This document shows, piece after piece, positions 60,731 through 64,000 of a DNA stretch of 64,000 nucleotides (position 1 is the first letter of the stretch; each line of letters opens with the position of its first letter). The notes under the pieces were generated by a model, which searched no databases, was not told the DNA's origin, and saw only the letters and a program-made list of their open reading frames with translations. Both the position numbers and the translations under genes were made by a program. This DNA is from GCA-1730015 sp964583825. GTDB lineage: Bacteria > Pseudomonadota > Gammaproteobacteria > Granulosicoccales > Granulosicoccaceae. The DNA lies in the NCBI GenBank assembly GCA_964583825.1, contig CAZOXM010000001.1, forward strand, positions 62,001 to 126,000, read 5' to 3'.

Positions 60731-61480
60731 ATGGCTGTGATCTTTAGCAAAACGGTAGGCCGTGACCGCTATGAGGTACGCAATGCGGGTCAATCCATCC
60801 GCCTGTATAAAAATCGCGTGTTCCATTCGCAGTGGAACCCGAAGCGGCCATTATCGAGCGGCGTCTGGGACTTACTGTTTCTGCCGGCGTTGTTTTTGCC
60901 GGTCACCTCGGTGAAACGAGTCCTGCTGTTAGGCGTCGGCGGCGGTGCTGTCATCAACCAGTACATCCGGCTGCTCTCACCCGAGCGCGTGATTGGTGTG
61001 GAACTCGACGCGCAGCACCTGAGTATTGCAAAACGATTTTTTTTAACACCACACCCGGCAGTCGAACTGCACTGCGCCGATGCGATTCAATGGCTGGAAC
61101 ATTATCGCGGCCCGGCGTTTGATGTGATCATTGAAGATCTGTTTACCGAACGCGACGGAGAACCGGAGCGTGTTATCGACACTGACGTTCACTGGTTTTC
61201 CACCCTTCGTCGTCATTTGAATCCGGACGGCGTGCTGGTAATCAACTTCGAAGACCCGGGACAAATGCGTGAGAGCGGTCGTGTCTATCGCGGTCTGTTA
61301 GGCGACAACGAAGACATTCGCTACCAGTTCTCACAGCCAACCTATGGCAACAGTGTTTGTGCTTTTTTACATGCACCGGCCACACCGCGCTATTTGCGTG
61401 AACAACTGGCTGAAATTCTCGTGCAGTATCCGGCCAGCCGGGAGGCGGCACAGCGATTCCGTGTGCGGCGGGTATCGTGA
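60731..61480 (+). CDS. Spermidine-synthase-like methyltransferase-fold protein
   Basis: A 249-residue protein with the Rossmann fold of spermidine synthase/SAM-dependent enzymes: VLLLGVGGGAVINQYIR (nucleotide loop), VIGVELDAQHLSIAKRFF, ADAIQWLEHYRG and FDVIIEDLF. The gatekeeper region and the aspartates that bind putrescine in SpeE are not obvious, so it may be a class I methyltransferase or a spermidine-synthase family member without that activity. ATG 60731 is used, as earlier codons in the frame overlap the mtaB leader. It stands alone. Confidence 0.7.
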   Translation: MAVIFSKTVGRDRYEVRNAGQSIRLYKNRVFHSQWNPKRPLSSGVWDLLFLPALFLPVTSVKRVLLLGVGGGAVINQYIRLLSPERVIGVELDAQHLSIAKRFFLTPHPAVELHCADAIQWLEHYRGPAFDVIIEDLFTERDGEPERVIDTDVHWFSTLRRHLNPDGVLVINFEDPGQMRESGRVYRGLLGDNEDIRYQFSQPTYGNSVCAFLHAPATPRYLREQLAEILVQYPASREAAQRFRVRRVS

Positions 61481-61799
61481 AGCGCCAGCCAGTGACGTTC
61501 ACCTGCGCAGCTGCACGCTGAAAGTCACTTGCGCGAATACCGCAATGATGCGTATAGCGACGCCCCCGGTCTTACTTTTTTTCACTATTGGCGGTGAAAT
61601 TCCGTCGATTTCCCAGCCTTTATACTGATTCGATACGGTATAATGCACCCCATGACAAAATAGAAAGCTCCTTGCAGTGTCACTCGTTGTCGTACCGGTG
61701 GCGTCATACCGCAACGATACGGTGTACGACGATCAGTAGCTTTCTTCCAAGTGAATGCTCGCGGCCCCGCGGGTAAAGAATTCAAGAGGAACCTTAAAC
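61481..61799. other. Gap upstream of the coiled-coil gene
   Basis: The 319 bases contain no credible gene. TATAAT at 61639-61644 lacks a good -35 but is in position to serve the next gene. A short dyad TTTCAC...GTGAAA (61581-61600) and repeated CGATACGG-like words at 61631 and 61714 are present. Nothing more can be supported. Confidence 0.4.
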
Positions 61800-64000
61800 A
61801 TGGTGGATGAAAAAGACCGTCAAGGTGGAGCGGCTAACCCCGAGGATATTCGTGACCGCCACCTGCTGCCCGACGAACCTCGCGTACGACGATCGGTGAA
61901 ATACGGTGCAGTCGGCCTGCTCGGGCTCGGCGTGCTCGGGATGTGGAACGGCAACGTCAAGCGCGACGGCCAGATAGAAACTCTGTCAACGGATAAGGCA
62001 GCCCTTGACTCCCAGGTGGTGGCGCTGGAGGGTAACCTCAGCGAAAGCACCGAAAAAGTCACCTCTTATGAAAGCGAAATAGCGGCACTGAAGGAATCCC
62101 TCGCCGCTCGCGAACAGGAATCCGCGGCCTCTCTTGAAAGTAATCAGGCTGAAATAGTGGCGCTGCAGGATATGCTCGCTCAGCTTGAAGCGGACAGCAG
62201 TGCCGGTCAAAGCGCCAGGGCAGATGTCGAAGGTCTGCAGGCACGGGTCGAGTCGCAGACCGCACAGATCGAAGAACTGCAGGCGGTCAAAGCGCAGGCA
62301 GTCGAAGAAATCACCGCATTGCGCCGCAAGGCTGCATCGCTCGAGACACTGCAGGCTGAAATGGCTGAGCTGACCAACGCCCGCGATGAACTGCAAACAC
62401 GCCTGGCAGACATTGATCTGCGTGCCGGGCAGCTGTCTGAAGAAAACAGTACTGCACTGCAGGCACGCGACGATCTGCAACAGCGCATCGTCTCCATGGA
62501 AGCTGAAAATGCCACGCTGCTGGCAGAGCTCGAGGCACTCAGAAACGACGACTCCAGTGCCGAAATAAATTCGCTAAAGCAGTCGTTCGCCAATTTGGAA
62601 AGCACCTCTGGCGATCGCATTCAGGGGCTGGAAACCGATGTCACCTCGCTGACTGATCGCATTGGCCAGCTCAACGATGAAAAAAGCAATCTGGTCAGTG
62701 AGAACGCCGGCTTGACTGAACAACTCGAAGCGCTCAACACCGAAAAGGAAGCGCTCCGTGCCGAAATCGAGGCCAGGCTGGCCGAGCTTGATGCGCTCAA
62801 TGGCGAGAAAGACGAACTCACTGCCAGCAGCGCCGATCTGCAATCACAAATCGACAACCTGACCAGCGAGATGGCGAGCGCGAGCGAACAGGCCCGGGCC
62901 GAGACCGATGCGCTGCAGTCAGAAGTGGACAAGCTGAACGAGGAAATCGTCTCCCTGACCGGTGAACGCGATGCGCTGGCCGGTGAGAAAACACAGCTGC
63001 TCGCCGACCTCGACGGTCAGCGTGCGGAAAGCGAAAACTCGATCATGCAGCTGACCACCGAGCGCGACGCCATGACCACCGATCTGGGACGTCTGCAGGA
63101 GTCGACCAGTTTCCGTATATCGGGACTTGAAGATCAGGTAAAAGGCCTTGAAGGTCAGGTGGCCGAACTGACTGCCCGCCGCGATGAACTGCTCGCGGAG
63201 GTAGACGGTCTCAACGCCGCCAACGAAACGCTGACCAGCGAAAAGAACGCACTCGCCGAGCAGTCCGAGTCGCAGCTGTCTGAAATGCAGCTCGCGCTGC
63301 AGGGGTTGACTGGCGAGCGCGACGATCTGCAAACCCAGGCGCTTGCGTTCAAAAGTGAATCGGAGTCCACCATCGGTTCGCTGGAGTCGACGGTAGAGGA
63401 CCTGAACGGTCAGGTAGAAACCCTGACGCTGGAGCGCGACGCGCTTGAAAAGAGCAACCTCGAAGCTGCAGAGAAGCTTGCCGAGCTCGATCAGCAGAGA
63501 AACGAGGCCATGGCGCGCATCGACGAGGTGACCGCTGAAGGCAGCGCCCGCGTCGATGGACTGCAAAACGAAATTGCCGGCCTTAACGATCAGATTACTG
63601 ATCTGACCGCGCAGCGTGATCGGCTCGCCAGTGAACTTGATACAGCAGAATCCAATGCCAGCGGACTGACCGCCAATCTTGACGCCTTAACCGCCGAGAA
63701 GACTGAATTGCAGGGCCTGCTCGACACCGAGCGCGAAGGAACTGCGGATCAGATGGATTCGCTCAAGGCGCAACTCGACGGGCTGACCGGTGAGCGCGAT
63801 GCGCTGACCACCGAGCGCGACAAGCTGCTGGGTGATATCGGTTCGATGGGAGAAAAAGTATCGCAGCTGGAAAGCGAAGTGGCGTCCCTGACCGCTGAAC
63901 GCGATCAGCTGAGCGCTGACCTCGATGCGACCCAAGGTTCGCTTGCTGAGGAGCGCGATACCCTGGCTGGCCGGGTAGGCACACTTGAAACCCGGATCGA
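61800..64000 (+). CDS. Membrane-anchored giant coiled-coil protein (partial, runs off the end)
   Basis: An open frame of at least 733 codons from ATG 61800 to the window end. A charged cytoplasmic leader of about 33 residues (MVDEKDRQGGAANPEDIRDR) is followed by a short hydrophobic helix at about 34-49 (VKYGAVGLLGLGVLGMW) and then by almost uninterrupted coiled coil rich in Glu, Leu, Ala, Asp and Gln. A recurring module of the form L-T-x-E-R-D-x-L-x-x-E appears many times (LTGERDALAGE, LTTERDAMTTD, LTLERDALEKS, LTAERDQLSAD). Topology suggests the coil lies in the periplasm. In related proteins such coils may end in an OmpA-like peptidoglycan-binding domain; that end is not visible. Its repeats produce many false open frames on the other strand. 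Confidence 0.85.
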   Translation, partial: MVDEKDRQGGAANPEDIRDRHLLPDEPRVRRSVKYGAVGLLGLGVLGMWNGNVKRDGQIETLSTDKAALDSQVVALEGNLSESTEKVTSYESEIAALKESLAAREQESAASLESNQAEIVALQDMLAQLEADSSAGQSARADVEGLQARVESQTAQIEELQAVKAQAVEEITALRRKAASLETLQAEMAELTNARDELQTRLADIDLRAGQLSEENSTALQARDDLQQRIVSMEAENATLLAELEALRNDDSSAEINSLKQSFANLESTSGDRIQGLETDVTSLTDRIGQLNDEKSNLVSENAGLTEQLEALNTEKEALRAEIEARLAELDALNGEKDELTASSADLQSQIDNLTSEMASASEQARAETDALQSEVDKLNEEIVSLTGERDALAGEKTQLLADLDGQRAESENSIMQLTTERDAMTTDLGRLQESTSFRISGLEDQVKGLEGQVAELTARRDELLAEVDGLNAANETLTSEKNALAEQSESQLSEMQLALQGLTGERDDLQTQALAFKSESESTIGSLESTVEDLNGQVETLTLERDALEKSNLEAAEKLAELDQQRNEAMARIDEVTAEGSARVDGLQNEIAGLNDQITDLTAQRDRLASELDTAESNASGLTANLDALTAEKTELQGLLDTEREGTADQMDSLKAQLDGLTGERDALTTERDKLLGDIGSMGEKVSQLESEVASLTAERDQLSADLDATQGSLAEERDTLAGRVGTLETRI

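Noticed and set aside
61986..63984. Several long open frames on the minus strand at the right end
   Set aside because: They are antisense shadows of the repetitive coiled-coil gene; their Ser/Ala/Leu repeats mirror its heptads.

Overview
This window reads as a chromosomal segment of a gammaproteobacterium, probably free-living and aquatic. Support comes from the gene orders corB-ypjD next to a divergent ffh, rpsP-rimM-trmD-rplS, xseB-ispA-dxs and aceE-aceF-lpdA, and from a YcgL protein and Hsp15. Coding density is high. I see no rRNA, tRNA, CRISPR array, prophage or intact insertion sequence. I could not place it at genus level.

Layout. 0.36-13.6 kb is accessory: an exopolysaccharide-type locus with a rhamnogalacturonan-lyase-like protein, three glycosyltransferases, a FemAB-type acyltransferase, a hexapeptide acyltransferase and a Wzx-type flippase, followed by two facing lipoprotein genes, one of them an esterase-like alpha/beta hydrolase. 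Two genes resemble families usually found in exosortase/PEP-CTERM capsule loci, but no exosortase is in view. 13.8-22.8 kb holds a YaiI protein, a PQQ-type sugar dehydrogenase, folE2, and the isoprenoid genes xseB-ispA-dxs with radA and corB. 22.9-23.25 kb is a small repeat island: a long imperfect palindrome built of REP-like arms beside a MITE-like fold-back element that ends exactly at the ypjD stop codon. 23.2-29.9 kb carries ypjD, ffh, the rpsP operon and htpG.

30-41 kb holds two small cytochromes c, ycgL, hslR, amtB-glnK (with a sigma-54-like site), pcnB, a deoxynucleoside kinase, and a signalling block of response regulator, LysM/FecR protein and CHASE2 histidine kinase. 40.7-50.5 kb holds a ComEA-like protein, mscL, a ClC channel, a 3-hydroxyacyl-CoA dehydrogenase, metY with an esterase and trmH, an unusual envelope protein made of two blocks of four 23-residue repeats, adk, and a methyltransferase. 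50.5-59 kb is central metabolism (maeB, lpdA, aceF, aceE). 59.3-64 kb has mtaB, a spermidine-synthase-like gene and the first 733 codons of a membrane-anchored giant coiled-coil protein that runs off the end of the window.

The least explained parts are the glycan locus with its lyase-like enzyme, the REP/MITE island, the regulator/FecR/CHASE2 block, the quad-repeat peptidoglycan-binding protein and the coiled-coil protein. All functional statements rest on reading the sequence; no search was run.
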